Source of the DNA: Armatimonadota bacterium
GTDB lineage: Bacteria; Armatimonadota; JAAZEB01
DNA: 19,755 nucleotides
NCBI GenBank assembly: GCA_012841485.1
Contig: DUUU01000251.1
Location: 1-19,755, forward strand
Direction: 5' to 3'
Within the stretch, counting starts at the first letter, position 1. Every line of letters starts with the position of its first letter. Below the pieces are notes generated by a model, which saw only the letters and a list, made by a program, of their open reading frames with translations, made no database searches and was not told the DNA's origin. Position numbers and translations under genes: made by a program. Shown here one piece after another: positions 19,183-19,755 of the stretch.

Positions 19183-19755
19183 GCGGCATCAGGAAGCCCT
19201 GAAGCTGGCCGGTCACATCCGCAATATCCGGCACCGGGAGAACAAGGCGGCTCCGTTTCAGGAATCCCTGCCACTGAGCACGTTTGGTGCTGTCGGAAGC
19301 GAACTCGGGCGTCAGTGCCACGGGCATCTCGATGGGTACGGGGGTGGCTCGGCGCTCGAAAGTTGCCGCGATGGCCCGCGCCAGGGCCTCTCCCTCAAAG
19401 GGGAATTCACGGGCGATGACGTGCAGATCGAAATAGTCCTTCATCCGGCTATTGGCGATGCCCAGCAGCACCATCGCGTGGTACTTCTCGGCCACAACCG
19501 CTTCACGGGGATAGGCACGGATCTGCGGTGCAGGCAGTCCAAGGAGCGAAGGGTACGCAGCAATCTGAGGAACGACCGCATCCCCGAAACCAATGTCGAT
19601 CTGAAGGCTGTCTCTCGCGTCGGCAAGGTGATAGCCAACCCGGATGCGCACGCCGCCGTACTCAGCTTCCTCGCGTATGACGACACCACGCACGGTGTCG
19701 GGCAGGTAGTCAATGCCATCCGGCACGTCCACCGCCTGTTCGCAGAGTGAGCGGA
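19106..19755 (-). CDS. AbiEii-type nucleotidyltransferase toxin, 5' end beyond the window
   Basis: The frame is open to the window edge; the GTG at 19732 is not a natural start because the codons before it continue the family sequence. The visible part is the C-terminal two thirds of an AbiEii/DUF1814 protein: VRIRVGYHLADARDSLQIDIGFGD, YPREAVVAEKYHAM, the signature GIANSRMKDYFDLHVI and the usual Pro/Trp-rich end (FLMPP...WPAGGPW). In AbiE systems this enzyme is a type IV toxin (tRNA nucleotidyltransferase-like) paired with an AbiEi antitoxin-repressor that normally lies directly upstream, here outside the window. The upstream strand-shaping motif with the catalytic DLDF acids must also lie outside. 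It overlaps the HTH gene tail by 77 bases on the opposite strand. Confidence 0.88.
   Translation of the reverse strand, partial: RSLCEQAVDVPDGIDYLPDTVRGVVIREEAEYGGVRIRVGYHLADARDSLQIDIGFGDAVVPQIAAYPSLLGLPAPQIRAYPREAVVAEKYHAMVLLGIANSRMKDYFDLHVIAREFPFEGEALARAIAATFERRATPVPIEMPVALTPEFASDSTKRAQWQGFLKRSRLVLPVPDIADVTGQLQGFLMPPTLAIAGGRPFRAKWPAGGPWRDDS

Overview
The window is high-GC bacterial DNA with densely packed genes, SD-type ribosome sites and sigma70-type promoters. No rRNA or other lineage marker is present. The mix of a DUF6785/DUF6784 membrane protein, a BNR sialidase-like protein, and a tgt-linked operon carrying DUF697-like and DUF1844 proteins suggests an environmental Armatimonadota, Planctomycetota or similar lineage. 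This placement is an inference from memory of family distributions.

Left part (1-11000) looks like ordinary chromosome. A secreted BNR-repeat sialidase-like protein (minus strand) lies back to back with a polytopic DUF6785/6784 membrane protein (plus strand). About 800 bp of mostly non-coding DNA separates them; it holds a good minus-strand promoter and what may be a frameshifted small gene. Next is a tight plus-strand operon: tgt (queuosine tRNA modification), a DUF697/YcjF-like protein, tatD, a DUF1844 protein and a cytoplasmic NlpC/P60 peptidase, with overlaps or gaps of a few bases. A small helical orphan follows. Convergent to it is a minus-strand pair: an HtrA-like trypsin protease with no signal peptide, no PDZ domain and a C-terminal zinc ribbon, and a YbjN/CesT-like chaperone-fold protein. 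The pair has a near-consensus sigma70 promoter.

Right part (11000-19755) is an accessory defence and mobile region. It opens with a two-gene McrBC-type modification-dependent restriction system whose McrB carries a winged helix, a second conserved N-terminal region and an EVE-like domain before the AAA+ motor. Only 12 bp after mcrC comes wreckage of two different IS3-family elements flanking the N-terminal part of an Hsp70-like gene; one IS3 fragment is fused in frame to the Hsp70 remnant. The second IS3 element abuts a tyrosine-recombinase pseudogene that has an unusual zinc-ribbon insert and an internal amber codon. The recombinase is followed by helically phased direct repeats and the 3' half of a tRNA-Met-like gene, which is the signature of an attachment site. 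Last come an excisionase/MerR-type HTH protein and, convergent and overlapping with it, a 5'-truncated AbiEii nucleotidyltransferase toxin.

Taken together, the right half reads as a defence island assembled by integrase and IS activity. McrBC appears intact, AbiEii is cut only by the window edge, and the Hsp70, transposase and integrase genes are decaying. The best candidates for under-described biology are the zinc-ribbon trypsin protease/chaperone pair, the zinc-ribbon-inserted integrase with its attachment site, and the Hsp70 remnant between truncated IS3 copies.
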